Source of the DNA: PALSA-610 sp038239145
Lineage (GTDB): Bacteria; Actinomycetota; Acidimicrobiia; IMCC26256; PALSA-610
Assembly: GCA_038239145.1 (NCBI GenBank)
Contig: JBBSFB010000003.1
Span: 62,001 to 126,000 of the forward strand
DNA: 64,000 bases
Direction: 5' to 3'
The notes under the pieces are model-generated. The model did no database searches, was not told where the DNA came from, and saw nothing but the letters and a program-made list of their open reading frames with translations. Position numbers and translations under genes: made by a program. Positions 8,652 to 17,953 of the stretch are shown here, piece by piece; within the stretch, counting starts at the first letter, position 1; every line of letters begins with the position of its first letter.

Positions 8652-8669
8652 GTCGACCGGCCGGTCGAC
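8652..8669. promoter_or_regulatory. perfect 18-bp palindrome upstream of the histidine kinase
   Basis: GTCGACCGGCCGGTCGAC is its own reverse complement over all 18 bases. It sits about 80 bases before the chosen kinase start and just after the Tad remnant. It could be an operator for the kinase/regulator operon or a chance GC-rich palindrome. No promoter boxes are clear nearby. Confidence 0.3.
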
Positions 8670-8749
8670 CGACGAGCCGATTTGTCAACCTTTTCACCCG
8701 GGGGTGGCGACCTCTTCCCGCGCGCCCCGACGAGTATCACCCTGAGTCG

Positions 8750-10279
8750 GTGGCGGGCGCGGGGCAGGCGGGGACGATCGGGAGCGCGTCGGCCTACCGC
8801 GGTCGCGACCGTCGATTCGTCCCCGTCGACACCGCGCTTCCGGTCGCCCGGATGTGTGCCGCGGTCGGCGTCACCGCGCTGCTCCTCGGCGTCGCGATCA
8901 TGCTGCTGCGCGACGTGCACCAGCGCGTGCCTTTGTTCGCACTCCCCCTCGTGCGGCTCGACATTGGCGCGAGCCTGCTCGCGTCGATCACCGCCGCCGC
9001 GTGCTTCTTGCGCTGGCGGCTTGAAGGAACCGCGTCGGCGTTCTGGTCGGGCACGGTGATCCTCGTGTTGGGCCTCTCCGGGTTCGCGAGCACCGACATC
9101 ACCCGCGGCTACCTCGCCGCGGTGATCGCATGTTCCGTCGTCGCGGTCGGTCTACTGGTGGCATGGTTGCTCGGCCGCGAGGTCGACACGGCGCTCTCGC
9201 TTCCCAAGGTCCTCGCATCCACGGTGCTCGCACTTGCGGTTGCGTTCGCCTGCGCGCGCGTGCTCGTCGTGCACGAGATCGGCGCGGCGGTCCTCTCACT
9301 CGCGATTGGAATCGCTTTCGCCGCGCTCGCCTTCGTCGGCTACCGATCGCACCTGCGCGACCAGTGGGTGATCGTCGTGCTCGCGGCGTACGCGCTCGCG
9401 AGCCTCGAGTTCGCACCGCTGGGACTCGCCGATCCCCTCCGCGGTGCGGCCGCGACGATGCTTCATCTCGTCGCGATGGGCATCGCCGCCTTCGCGTCGA
9501 CGCGGCTCCTGCACGAGGCGGCGGCCCGTCAACGTGAGGTCGCGTTCCGTCTGCTCGTCGAACGGGACGAAGCCCAGGAACGGTTTGCCGACACGCTGCA
9601 CGAGGTGCGCTCCACGGTCACCGCGTTGGAAGGCGGCGTGAGCACCTTCACCCCCGGCCCCGATCCGGCCCAGGAGGTGTTGTCCCGCGCGCTCGTCGCG
9701 GAGATCCGCCGGCTCCGGGCGTTGGTCGAGGAGCGCCCCGTACCCGGCGAGCCGGAGACGTTCTGGTTGCGCGACGTGCTCGAGCCGATGCTCACGCTCG
9801 CCGTCGCGGCCGGCCAGATCGTGTCGTGGGAGATCCCGGCCGACCTGCATGCGGTCGGCCGTTCGGGTGACGTCGCCCAGGTCGTGCACGGCCTGCTCGC
9901 GAACACGCACCGCCACGCCGCCCTCTCGCCCGTCGACGTGGTAGTCGAGCGGGTCGACGGCTTCGCGGTGATCCGCGTCGAGGACCGCGGCCCCGGCGTG
10001 AGTGCCGATCAGCGCGTTGCCATCTTCGAACGCGGCGAGCGGGGAAGCGCCCGCGCCGACTGCGAAGGGCTCGGGCTCGGTCTGCACATCGCCCGCTCCG
10101 TCGCCCGCGCTCAGGGCGGCGACCTGTGGGCCGAGGAACGACCGGACGGCGGCGCGTCGTTCGTGCTCACGGTCCCGACGGTCACCGTGATCCCGAGCGC
10201 GCGACGCGACGGCGATCCGGTGGGCGCGAGCGTGTGGAAACACCCCCTCGACATCGACGAGGCGCGGAGCGCGTTGTGA
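8750..10279 (+). CDS. membrane-bound sensor histidine kinase
   Basis: From GTG 8750 the product is about 509 residues. Roughly eight hydrophobic segments fill the first 240 residues with no clear extracellular domain, so it may sense a membrane or intramembrane signal. The dimerisation helix holds the phospho-acceptor His in FADTLHEVRSTVTALEGG (His codon 9599-9601). The ATPase domain has the N box LLANTHRHAALS, G1 EDRGPGVS and G2 GLGLGLHIARSVARAQGG. The start is uncertain: ATG 8636 and ATG 8852 are alternatives, and none has a strong ribosome-binding site. The stop overlaps the regulator's start by GTGA, so the pair is translationally coupled. Confidence 0.9.
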   Translation: MAGAGQAGTIGSASAYRGRDRRFVPVDTALPVARMCAAVGVTALLLGVAIMLLRDVHQRVPLFALPLVRLDIGASLLASITAAACFLRWRLEGTASAFWSGTVILVLGLSGFASTDITRGYLAAVIACSVVAVGLLVAWLLGREVDTALSLPKVLASTVLALAVAFACARVLVVHEIGAAVLSLAIGIAFAALAFVGYRSHLRDQWVIVVLAAYALASLEFAPLGLADPLRGAAATMLHLVAMGIAAFASTRLLHEAAARQREVAFRLLVERDEAQERFADTLHEVRSTVTALEGGVSTFTPGPDPAQEVLSRALVAEIRRLRALVEERPVPGEPETFWLRDVLEPMLTLAVAAGQIVSWEIPADLHAVGRSGDVAQVVHGLLANTHRHAALSPVDVVVERVDGFAVIRVEDRGPGVSADQRVAIFERGERGSARADCEGLGLGLHIARSVARAQGGDLWAEERPDGGASFVLTVPTVTVIPSARRDGDPVGASVWKHPLDIDEARSAL

Positions 10280-10995
10280 CGGCCTCCGACGTCGCGCCGT
10301 CACTTCCCGGGACCCGACCCACGCGCGTCGCGCTCGTCGACGATCACGAGCTGCTCGCGCACTCGACCGCGTACGCACTCCACGCCCACGGCATCGAGGC
10401 GCATGTCGTCGAGGTCTCGACGCTCGAAGGCATCGAGGCGGAGGTGATGGGGATCAACCCCCGGGTCGCGCTGCTCGACCTCCACCTGGGCGCGCTGGGC
10501 CTGTCGATCCCGTTGATCCCGGGCATCCGGGCCGCCGGTATCGACGTCGTGATCGTCACCGGGGAGACCGATCGCGTGTTATGGGGTGCGTGCCTCGAAG
10601 CCGGCGCGACCGCCCTCGTCGAGAAACGGCTGTCGTTCGACGAGCTGGTCGACCGCTTGCGTCGCATCGTGGCCGGCGAAGGCGGCATGGGTCCGTCGGA
10701 ACGGGTCGACCTGATGACGAGGCTGCAGGAACAGCGGCGCGAGGAACGACTTCGCCTCGAACCCTTCACCCGCCTCACTGCACGCGAAGCCGAAGTGTTG
10801 CAACGGCTCACGCGCGGCCTGCCGGCCGACGAGATCGCGGCAGAGACGTTCGTCTCGCTCGCAACGGTCCGATCGCACATCCGCGCGATCCTGCAGAAGC
10901 TCGGCGTCAACTCTCAGCTCGCCGCCGTCGCCACTGCGACGGGCGCAGGTTGGAAGTGCCCGTCAGGTGGCGATGCCGGACTCGACCACCTGTAG
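10276..10995 (+). CDS. NarL/FixJ-type response regulator
   Basis: A 239-residue protein starting at GTG 10276, inside the kinase stop. The receiver begins RVALVDDHELLAHSTAYAL with the acidic pair, the phospho-acceptor Asp is in VALLDLHLG, and the conserved Lys is in ALVEKRLSFDEL. The C-terminus is a LuxR/GerE helix-turn-helix: LTAREAEVLQRLTRGLPADE and LATVRSHIRAILQKLGVNSQ. It should bind DNA after phosphorylation by the adjacent kinase. Its last 33 bases overlap the convergent cyclic-nucleotide-binding gene. Confidence 0.92.
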   Translation: MTASDVAPSLPGTRPTRVALVDDHELLAHSTAYALHAHGIEAHVVEVSTLEGIEAEVMGINPRVALLDLHLGALGLSIPLIPGIRAAGIDVVIVTGETDRVLWGACLEAGATALVEKRLSFDELVDRLRRIVAGEGGMGPSERVDLMTRLQEQRREERLRLEPFTRLTAREAEVLQRLTRGLPADEIAAETFVSLATVRSHIRAILQKLGVNSQLAAVATATGAGWKCPSGGDAGLDHL

Positions 10996-11463
10996 CCGCG
11001 CCGCCAGGCTCTGCAGCAGCTTCAAGCTGATCGTCGGCGACGACTCGAGGAGCACCAAGAAATCACGGCGAGCGAGGATCGCGACCTCGAGCGGCGTTTG
11101 CGCGACGACGGTGGCATTGCGGGGGGCGCGCGTGAGGAGCGAGAGCTCGCCGACCACACCGCCCTCGGCGATGTCGCCGACCGCCTTCCCGTTCCGTTCG
11201 ACCCGGCACTTGCCCTGCAGGATGACGAACGCGCTCGTGCCCGGCTGCCCCTCGGTGACGAGCTCGGCGCCCGCCGCGCGCGACTCGACCACGGCGGTCT
11301 TCGCCAGGAGCTTCAGCTCTTTCTTCGAGCATTCCGAGAACAGGGAGACGGACCCGAAGCGCACGTGCACGTCAGCCGCGCTCGAGCGTCGCAGCGGTGC
11401 GCGGTTGGCCTGCTCGCTGGAGACCTCGAGCGGATCGAACGTGGAGGGAAACACGGCGCCCAT
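10963..11463 (-). CDS. cyclic nucleotide-binding (Crp-type) domain protein without DNA-binding domain
   Basis: A 166-residue protein with one cNMP-binding domain and no helix-turn-helix. The beta roll reads FSECSKKELKLLAKTAVVES, AGAELVTEGQPGTSAFVILQ, a GKCRVERNGKAVGDI turn, and the phosphate-binding cassette GGVVGELSLLTRAPRNATVV. The E-L-S-L-L-T...R order is the standard cassette. Stand-alone domains like this often gate or tune partners; none is identifiable here. The 3' end runs into the response-regulator gene on the other strand (33-base overlap). Confidence 0.88.
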   Translation of the reverse strand: MGAVFPSTFDPLEVSSEQANRAPLRRSSAADVHVRFGSVSLFSECSKKELKLLAKTAVVESRAAGAELVTEGQPGTSAFVILQGKCRVERNGKAVGDIAEGGVVGELSLLTRAPRNATVVAQTPLEVAILARRDFLVLLESSPTISLKLLQSLAARLQVVESGIAT

Positions 11464-11520
11464 CCTTGCGGTCGGAGATCTGCGGCTGGCGGTCGGGAAT
11501 GTGAGGTTGACAGTCCTTAG

Positions 11521-12819
11521 TCAAGCACGTCGCTCCGGCTCGGGCGCGAGCTCCGGACGAGGTATCTCCTTCAAGGCCAGGACCGGCTGGGTGAGCACCC
11601 ACACCACCGCGAGCATCCCGCCGATCCCGCCGACCAGCATCGTGGGCCGCAGGCCAATCGTCGTGCCGAGGATCCCCCCGGCCAACGACCCGAACGGCAT
11701 CGTGCCCCACACCATGAACCGCATCGACGCGTTCATCCGACCGAGCATGCGCGGTGGGGTGATCGCCTGGCGCAGGCTCACCTGGTCGATGTTGTAGATC
11801 GTCCCGCCGAGCCCGAACAGCAGCCACGCGGCGACGAAGTAGACGAGCGCGTGCTGGGTCGGCGCGAGACCGAGGAGCAACAGCGCCAGGCAGCTCACCA
11901 ACATGCCGAGCATGATCGTCGGGCCGAGGCGGAACACCCGCGTTACCCGCGTCGCGAACACGGCGCCCGCGAGCGTGCCGATGTTGCCGATTGTGTAAAC
12001 CAAACCGACGAGGCCGGCGCTGTAGTGCCGTTCGCGGATTGCGTAGAGCAGGTACACGGCCATCGTCATGTTCGAGAAGAAGTTCGACGTCGCCGTGCTC
12101 CCCGCGATCATGCGCAGCACCGGATGGCCGAGCACGTACCCCAGCCCCTCGCGGATCTCGCCGCCGAGAGCGCGCAGCCGGCTCTTGCTCTCGTCGAGTG
12201 CGGCGACCGGGGGCTCCTGCGCGTGGATACCGCGGATCAGGAACGCGGACGCGACGAAGCTGGCCGCGTCGGCGGTGACCGCCGACGCCGCGCCGATCCA
12301 CTGCACGAGCAGCCCGCCGATGCCGGGTCCCGCGGTCTGCGAACCCGACCGACTGATCTCGAGCTTCGAGTTGCCGTCGGTCAGCGCGTCGCGATCGACG
12401 ATCGCAGGCAGGATCGACTGGTACGCCACGTCGAAGAAGACGGTGAGCGAACCGGTGACGAACACCACCGCGACGAGCTGCGCGTAGCTCAACACGCCGA
12501 ATGCCGACGCGATCGGCACCGACGCGAGCGCGATCGCCCGTCCGATGTCGCACCAGATCAGAATGGGCCGGCGTGGCAGCCGGTCGACGATCGCCCCGGC
12601 CGGCAGGCCGAAGAAGACGAACGGCGAGAACTCGACCGCAGTGAGCGCGCCGACCTGGAACGTCGTGGCGTGCAGCACCGTGATCGCGACCAGCGGAAGC
12701 GCGAGCAGGCTGACCTGGCTCCCGAGCTCCGACACCGATTCCGCGGACCAGAGCCGCATGAAATCGCGGTGCCGGAAGAGCGAGCGTCCGCGTTCCTCGG
12801 CGCGTTCCTGCTGGGCCAC
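11521..12819 (-). CDS. MFS transporter (MFS_3 / enterobactin-exporter-like)
   Basis: A 432-residue protein with about 12 hydrophobic segments, starting at GTG 12819. FMRLWSAESVSELGSQVSLL and GLPAGAIVDRLPRRPILIW are the first-helix and loop 2-3 signatures of the MFS_3 group, which includes macrolide and enterobactin exporters. LGRMNASMRFMVWGTMPFGS in the second half matches the usual repeat. It is presumably a proton-driven exporter of unknown substrate. It lies between a cNMP-binding gene and a maleylpyruvate isomerase family gene on the same strand. Confidence 0.9.
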   Translation of the reverse strand: MAQQERAEERGRSLFRHRDFMRLWSAESVSELGSQVSLLALPLVAITVLHATTFQVGALTAVEFSPFVFFGLPAGAIVDRLPRRPILIWCDIGRAIALASVPIASAFGVLSYAQLVAVVFVTGSLTVFFDVAYQSILPAIVDRDALTDGNSKLEISRSGSQTAGPGIGGLLVQWIGAASAVTADAASFVASAFLIRGIHAQEPPVAALDESKSRLRALGGEIREGLGYVLGHPVLRMIAGSTATSNFFSNMTMAVYLLYAIRERHYSAGLVGLVYTIGNIGTLAGAVFATRVTRVFRLGPTIMLGMLVSCLALLLLGLAPTQHALVYFVAAWLLFGLGGTIYNIDQVSLRQAITPPRMLGRMNASMRFMVWGTMPFGSLAGGILGTTIGLRPTMLVGGIGGMLAVVWVLTQPVLALKEIPRPELAPEPERRA

Positions 12820-12839
12820 CGATCGAGGCTAGCCAGGGG

Positions 12840-13517
12840 TCAATCGACGGGTCGCAGGAATTCCTCGAGCCTCGTACGGTCGCCTTCCACGCTCACCGCA
12901 TCGACGGCGAGGCGGCCGTGGAACAACAAGATGAGATCCGACGCGCAGGCCGAGACGGTGACGACCGCGTCGGTTTCGGAGAGCGGGACGCGCAGTCCGG
13001 AGTCGGTTGCGACCAACAGGATCGGGGCGTCGCCCCACATCTGGCGGGCGATCCAGATGAACTCGTCGACCCCGTCGTCGGAATCGGGTTGCGGGATCGG
13101 TGCGGGCGCGCCGACCGCCGACTGCGCGTCCCACCGGTGCACCGCCGCTTCTTGCACCTGATGGCGGGCGACCGCTCCGACGGTGTGATCGTCGCGCCAC
13201 CACGCCCACGCCGGCGTGTCGTACGTCGTGCCGTGCAGCGCTTCGAGGAGATCACGCGTCGAGGCTCGCATCCACGCCGCCAGCTCCGACCCCTCGGCCG
13301 GTCCCGGAGGCTCGTCTTCGAACACGGGTCGTTCGTCGACACCGGCCCGGACGAGACCGGCCCAGAACCTCTGCACGTTGCCGAGATGGCAGGTGAGGTC
13401 GCGCAACGTCCACTCGGGGCAACCCGGTACCTGCGCGTCGAGAGAGCCGGCGTCCACCACAGCGGCGAACGCCTCGCTCTCTCGGGCAATCGACTGTTCG
13501 GGATCGGGAAGCGTCAT
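12840..13517 (-). CDS. maleylpyruvate isomerase family mycothiol-dependent enzyme
   Basis: A 225-residue protein whose N-terminal half is the DinB/MPI-like four-helix bundle: PGCPEWTLRDLTCHLGNVQR carries the first metal His, and HQVQEAAVHRWDAQ provides a later one. The C-terminal ~80 residues form a small beta domain common to TIGR03083 members. Such proteins use or are predicted to use mycothiol, the actinobacterial thiol. The enzyme could act in detoxification or thiol transfer; its substrate is unknown. It is 20 bases upstream of the MFS gene, so the two may form an operon. Confidence 0.88.
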   Translation of the reverse strand: MTLPDPEQSIARESEAFAAVVDAGSLDAQVPGCPEWTLRDLTCHLGNVQRFWAGLVRAGVDERPVFEDEPPGPAEGSELAAWMRASTRDLLEALHGTTYDTPAWAWWRDDHTVGAVARHQVQEAAVHRWDAQSAVGAPAPIPQPDSDDGVDEFIWIARQMWGDAPILLVATDSGLRVPLSETDAVVTVSACASDLILLFHGRLAVDAVSVEGDRTRLEEFLRPVD

Positions 13518-13548
13518 GCCCGCAACGTACCCAGGGGCTGCGCCACGA

Positions 13549-16500
13549 TCACGGAGCAGCGACGATCCCCACCACCGTCGGCGAACCCGCAGGCCGTCCG
13601 GCCAGGCTGCCCGCGAACGCCTTGTTCGAGAAGTCGAACACGCCGCCGTCCGAGGCGACCATGAGGTAGCCGTTCCCGAACGAGATGAGACCGTTGACCG
13701 GCTGGTTGAGGTGCGTCCCCCCGAGCGAGCCCCGGAACGGCGCAGTGAAGGCGAACACTCCGCCGTCGGATGCGACGAGCCAGTAGCCCTTGTTGTCGGG
13801 CGTCGGGGACAATCCGACGACCGGACGGTTCAGGCGGATGTTGCCGGTCGACCCGTGGAACTTCGCGTCGCCGAAGCTGAACACGCCGCCGTCGGAGCCG
13901 ACCATGTAGTAGCCGTGACCCGTCGGCGTCGCGACCGACGAGACGATGGGACCGTTCAGGTGAACGTTGCTCATGTCGCCGAAGAAACGCGCGTCGCCGT
14001 GCGGTAGCGCGCGGCCCTGGTTCGTGAACAACCAGTAGCCGCCCCCGCTCGGCGTCGCCGAGATCGTGGCGACGAGCTCGCCGGCCCGGAGCGCCGGACG
14101 GCCCGCGTCCGCGTGGGCGGCACCGAAGCCGTGCACGTCACCGAGTGCGTCGGTCGTCCAGTAGCCCTTACCGTCCTTGCGGGCCGCGATGGCGACCGCG
14201 CCGCCAGCCGCGCTGCCGAAGTTCTGCGCGCTGCCGAACGGGTAGACCCGGCCGGTGTTGTCGAGCATCCAGTAGCCCGAGCCGCTCTTCGGAGTCGGAG
14301 CCGGTGCCACGGGCCCCGCGTTCACCACGCTCACGGTCCCGAAGCTCACGTCGGCGCGGTGCGCGGCGAGCACGAGAGATCCGCGGCTGCGGTCGCCGTT
14401 CGCCTGCAGGAGCCACGCGGCCGGTTCGGCCGTACCCGTGCGCCACACCTTGAACCTGAACACGCTGCCACCGATCGTGTTGTCGGTGACGTTGATCTTG
14501 AACGTGTACGTCACGTTCGCGCTCAGGTGCAGACCGGACGTGTGCACGAGCGACGTCTCGGCATGGTGCGCCGAGTTGGCGTAGATGTCGGCCTGCGCGG
14601 GCTGACCACCGGCGAAGTCGTAGAGGAAGGCCGCCGGGAACGGGTGGCCGCTGCGGGGCTGGTCGGCGTTCGGCACGCCGTTCAGGTTCGAGGTCGCCCC
14701 CGTGAACCCGGCGATGAGACCGACGGCCGCACCGTCGACGTCCATCGAGTGGATCGTGACCTGCGCGGTCGCGGTGTACTGCGCCCACGTGCTCGCCTGG
14801 CCGATGGTCACCAGCCGGTCGTAGCCCACGTCGGTGTTCCGAATCGTGTTTCCCTGCACTATCCAGTTGCCGTCGGCGACCTGGGCCAGGTTGTTGACCC
14901 GGCCGCCGGACTGCGACCAGTCGATCGTGTACGGCAGCGGCCACACCTTGCCCGCGACCTTGGTCACGGTCACGGTCTTGGTCGACGCGTTGCCGTCGTT
15001 GTCGATGGCGGAGAGCTTCACCGCATTCGCACCGGTGTGCAGCGAGGAGTACGCGATCTCGGCGTTGTACTCGCCCGGCGAGACGAGGCGCACGTCGTTC
15101 TCACCCATTGAGAGGCCCTGCGCGGCCCCGCCGTTCAGCGAGTACGTGAGGCTCGCCATCCCGACCTGGTCGGAGACGTCGCCCAGAATGTTCACCCACG
15201 TCTGCGGGACGCCCTTGGCGCCGAAGGTCTGGCTCGTGCCGTACCAGACGTTGATCACGGGCAGGGCGAGCGAGGACAGGGTGTCGAGGAACGAGTCGAC
15301 GTGGGCGGTGAACGCCGGCGACGACGTGTTCCCGAAGTTCCCGGCGAACACGCCGACCTTCGCGACGGTGAGCGGCTGGACGAAGGCGACGGCTTCGGTC
15401 CAGTGGTTGCCGTCGTACGAGTAGCCGACCGACCAGACGTCACCGGTGCGCGTCATGCGCAGCGTGATCGACGGCCGGTTGTAGAGCTCCAACGCGGGCG
15501 CGTTCTGGGCGTCGAGCGGGGTGATGTCAGTCACCGTCGAGCCCGACACCGTCTGCACGACGAGGTTCGTCTTGAAGTAGTTCTGCTGGATCTCGGCGTG
15601 TACGTAGTTCGACGCATCCTGCTCCGCGATCACGCCCTGTTCCTGGAACTGCTGGGTGACCGGGTTGTCGAACTTCGCGTCGAAGCTGAAGTCGCCGTCG
15701 GTCACCGACTGCATCAACCGGGGTGCGCCGTCGCCGACGCTCGCGCCGATCGCGTTCGGGTCGTGCGACGAGCCCGCGGGAACGGCGATCAGCGCGTGCG
15801 TGCCGTCCATCGATTGCGTCGCGTCGGCCGCCGGGGCCGGGTTCACGAAGTCCCAGGTACCGGTGTTGAGGGCGAAGACGTTGAACGCGTCGCTCGTCAC
15901 CGGAACGCGTGCGGTGGGGATGTTGTGGAAGTAGTCGACCTGCGCGGTCCAACCCACAGGCGAGGTGCCGGAGTCGCCTACGTACACTCCGACTGCGGCG
16001 GCGCTGATCGAGCTGCTGAAGCTGCCCGCCGTCGTCCACGTCGACCCGCTGTCGTCGGAGTAGGTGTACAGCCAGGTCGAGCCGACGCGCTGGACCCGCA
16101 ACAGGATCGGGGCCGTCAGGCCGGTCACCGTCTGCTTGATCTCCTGAATCGCGCTGGCGCCGTTGGCGGACGCGGAGAAGACGATTGTCGACGAGCCGTC
16201 GGAGTACACGTCGAAACGAAGAAACGTCGAGGCGCTCTGTTGCACGACGATGCCTTCGTCTTGGAAGTTGCCGAGGCCGATGGCGAGGGACCCGATCGTG
16301 TCGAACTTCGCTTCGACCGCGAGGTTGCGGTTCGCGATCGGCTGCACTACTCGCAGCGCGCCTTCCGAGCCGGGGAAGAGGTCGTGTTGGCTGCCGCTCG
16401 GGACCGTCATGCGAAGATCGCCACCGCTCACCGACGCCGACGAACCGCCCACGGCGCCCTGCACGACCCACGGCGACGCCGGCACCGTCCCCGCGTTGAA

Positions 16501-16614
16501 CTCGTCCGATACCGGAGACCCGCCCGCCGCTGCGGCGGCGTGGGCCATCGGGAGCAGCGCGAACGCCACCATCGCCCCCGTCAATGCGATCGCCGTCGCG
16601 CGAACCTTCAGCAT
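13549..16614 (-). CDS. large secreted protein: beta-sandwich domains plus C-terminal GYW/DGGVFSFG repeats
   Basis: About 1,021 residues from ATG 16614, which has a GGGGGA ribosome site; a TTG at 16650 is the alternative. A signal peptide (VRATAIALTGAMVAFALLPM) ends near residue 30. Two concanavalin/LamG-like regions follow (SPVSDEFNAG...ASPWVVQG and VTSDAFNVFALNTGTWDFVN), each about 200 residues. Then come an Ig-like stretch and a third jelly-roll region. Residues from about 745 on hold six repeats: GYWMLDNTGRVYPFG, GYWTTDALGDVHGFG, GYWLFTNQGRALPHG, GYYMVGSDGGVFSFG, GYWLVASDGGVFAF and GYLMVASDGGVFDF. Likely an extracellular glycan or matrix binder; the repeat's function is unknown. Confidence 0.85.
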   Translation of the reverse strand: MLKVRATAIALTGAMVAFALLPMAHAAAAAGGSPVSDEFNAGTVPASPWVVQGAVGGSSASVSGGDLRMTVPSGSQHDLFPGSEGALRVVQPIANRNLAVEAKFDTIGSLAIGLGNFQDEGIVVQQSASTFLRFDVYSDGSSTIVFSASANGASAIQEIKQTVTGLTAPILLRVQRVGSTWLYTYSDDSGSTWTTAGSFSSSISAAAVGVYVGDSGTSPVGWTAQVDYFHNIPTARVPVTSDAFNVFALNTGTWDFVNPAPAADATQSMDGTHALIAVPAGSSHDPNAIGASVGDGAPRLMQSVTDGDFSFDAKFDNPVTQQFQEQGVIAEQDASNYVHAEIQQNYFKTNLVVQTVSGSTVTDITPLDAQNAPALELYNRPSITLRMTRTGDVWSVGYSYDGNHWTEAVAFVQPLTVAKVGVFAGNFGNTSSPAFTAHVDSFLDTLSSLALPVINVWYGTSQTFGAKGVPQTWVNILGDVSDQVGMASLTYSLNGGAAQGLSMGENDVRLVSPGEYNAEIAYSSLHTGANAVKLSAIDNDGNASTKTVTVTKVAGKVWPLPYTIDWSQSGGRVNNLAQVADGNWIVQGNTIRNTDVGYDRLVTIGQASTWAQYTATAQVTIHSMDVDGAAVGLIAGFTGATSNLNGVPNADQPRSGHPFPAAFLYDFAGGQPAQADIYANSAHHAETSLVHTSGLHLSANVTYTFKINVTDNTIGGSVFRFKVWRTGTAEPAAWLLQANGDRSRGSLVLAAHRADVSFGTVSVVNAGPVAPAPTPKSGSGYWMLDNTGRVYPFGSAQNFGSAAGGAVAIAARKDGKGYWTTDALGDVHGFGAAHADAGRPALRAGELVATISATPSGGGYWLFTNQGRALPHGDARFFGDMSNVHLNGPIVSSVATPTGHGYYMVGSDGGVFSFGDAKFHGSTGNIRLNRPVVGLSPTPDNKGYWLVASDGGVFAFTAPFRGSLGGTHLNQPVNGLISFGNGYLMVASDGGVFDFSNKAFAGSLAGRPAGSPTVVGIVAAP

Positions 16615-16730
16615 GCGTCCCCCAGCCCTCCGTCGCTCCCGAACGGACAACGTATCCGAATTAACACGTAGAGTGAAGTATCCTTCGCGGAGTGCGGTAG
16701 AATTGGGCGCGAATGTGCAGAGAATTCTAG

Positions 16731-17030
16731 GTGATCAGCACCATCGGTAAGCATCGGGCCATGCGGGTTTTCGACTGGTGGTTCCGGGATCGCCGCACGG
16801 GTCGGATCACGATTGCGCAACTGCCGAACGTCCCCCTCTGGATCTTCGTCGCGACCGTCGTTCTGCGGGCGTTCGTCACGTCGGGCACACCGCGCACACT
16901 CCTCGACGGGATCGCAGGAGTGGCGCTCGGTTGGTGGGCGCTCGACGAGGTGCTGCGAGGGGTGAACCCGTGGCGCCGCCTACTCGGCTTGGCCGTCGGC
17001 GTGACCCTCGTCACGGGGCTGTTCCGGTAG
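16731..17030 (+). CDS. small membrane protein (99 aa), actinobacterial hypothetical
   Basis: The product carries FDWWFRDRRTGRITIAQLPN, then two hydrophobic segments (PLWIFVATVVLRAF and LLDGIAGVALGWWALDEVL) and a third at the C-terminus. Similar tiny proteins with a conserved RxTGRITIAQ.PN core are common in actinobacteria; no function is known. GTG 16731 or ATG 16761 could be the start. It is divergent from the giant secreted protein across an AT-richer 116-base gap. Its last 51 bases overlap the end of the decayed RsbP-like gene. Confidence 0.7.
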   Translation: MISTIGKHRAMRVFDWWFRDRRTGRITIAQLPNVPLWIFVATVVLRAFVTSGTPRTLLDGIAGVALGWWALDEVLRGVNPWRRLLGLAVGVTLVTGLFR

Positions 17031-17938
17031 ATGCACGACGACGATGGCGATGTCGTCCCGGGGGACGCCGCCTTGGAATTCCAAGCCCCGTCGAGCAGGC
17101 CGCGGACAAGGGTCGTGGCCGTGCCCGCGTGCCGAGTGATGGCACGGTCGAGACCTTCGGTCCCGAAGAAGGTGTCGTCCCGACGACCCTCGGTGACGCC
17201 GTCCGTGTAGAGGACGAGCGCGTCGCCGGGTCGCATCGACAGTTCGACCTCGTGAAACACCGGTTGGTCGAGGACCCCGAGCAATGAGCCGGGACGACCG
17301 AACGACACCGGTGCGTGGCGACCCCGGACGAGACGCGGCAGCGGGTGCCCGCGCAGCCGACGGTCATGGTCCAGGCGCCGGCGACCTTGCGGAACCGCAC
17401 GATCGCCATCGTGCAGAAGCGGTCGGTCTCCGCCGCGAGCAGGGTCTCGTTCAGGTTCGCAAGCGCATCGGTCAGCTCCGGAAAACGCACCGCCGCGGCC
17501 CGGATCGTGAAGCGGGCCAACGCGGTGGTGACGGCCGCATTCACGCCCTTTCCGCACACGTCGCCGATGACGACGACCCAGTGATCAGTGTCGATCTCGA
17601 ACACGTCGTAGAAGTCACCGCCGACCTCGTCGCCGCTGCCCGCGGGTCGGTAGACGGCCGCCACTTCCAGCCCGGGGATGCTCGGCGCGAGCGGCGGTAT
17701 CAGCGACTCCTGCAGCGTGCGTGGGAGCACGGTCGCGTGCTCCTCGTCAGCTTCCGCCCGTTGCTTGGCGAGAAGCGCGCCGGTGCCCCGTCAGCGTGAG
17801 GAAGGTCTGATTGGCGGTGACGATCACACCGTCAGGCGTTGTGGTGACGTAGCCGCACGGCGCGTGGTCGTAAAGCTGTTCGGGATCGTCGGCGAGCAAC
17901 GCGTCGTAGAACCCGGCGACGCGGAGAGCGTCGCTCAC
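16980..17938 (-). pseudogene. rsbP: decayed RsbP-like PAS-PP2C phosphatase
   Basis: From GTG 17938 the reverse strand encodes the start of a PAS domain (LYDHAPCGYVTTTPDG, VTANQTFLTLTGHRR). The rest of the PAS domain is missing. After a frame change the text resumes in the linker (AKQRAEADEEHATVL) and a SpoIIE/PP2C phosphatase: GDEVGGDFYDVFEIDTDHW, VVIGDVCGKGVNAAVTTALA. A -1 shift near 17330 leads to LLGVLDQPVFHEVELSMRPG and ALVLYTDGVTEGRRDD. A second shift near 17090 gives VPRDDIAIVVVHLPEQP, ending at TAG 16980. All catalytic Asp motifs remain but are spread over three frames. It follows the RsbQ-like remnant by 15 bases. Confidence 0.85.
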
Positions 17939-17953
17939 GTCATGCCGCGACTG

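Noticed and set aside
15301..16671. Long plus-strand frame opposite the giant secreted protein
   Set aside because: Arginine-rich without domains; the minus-strand frame has signal peptide and repeats.
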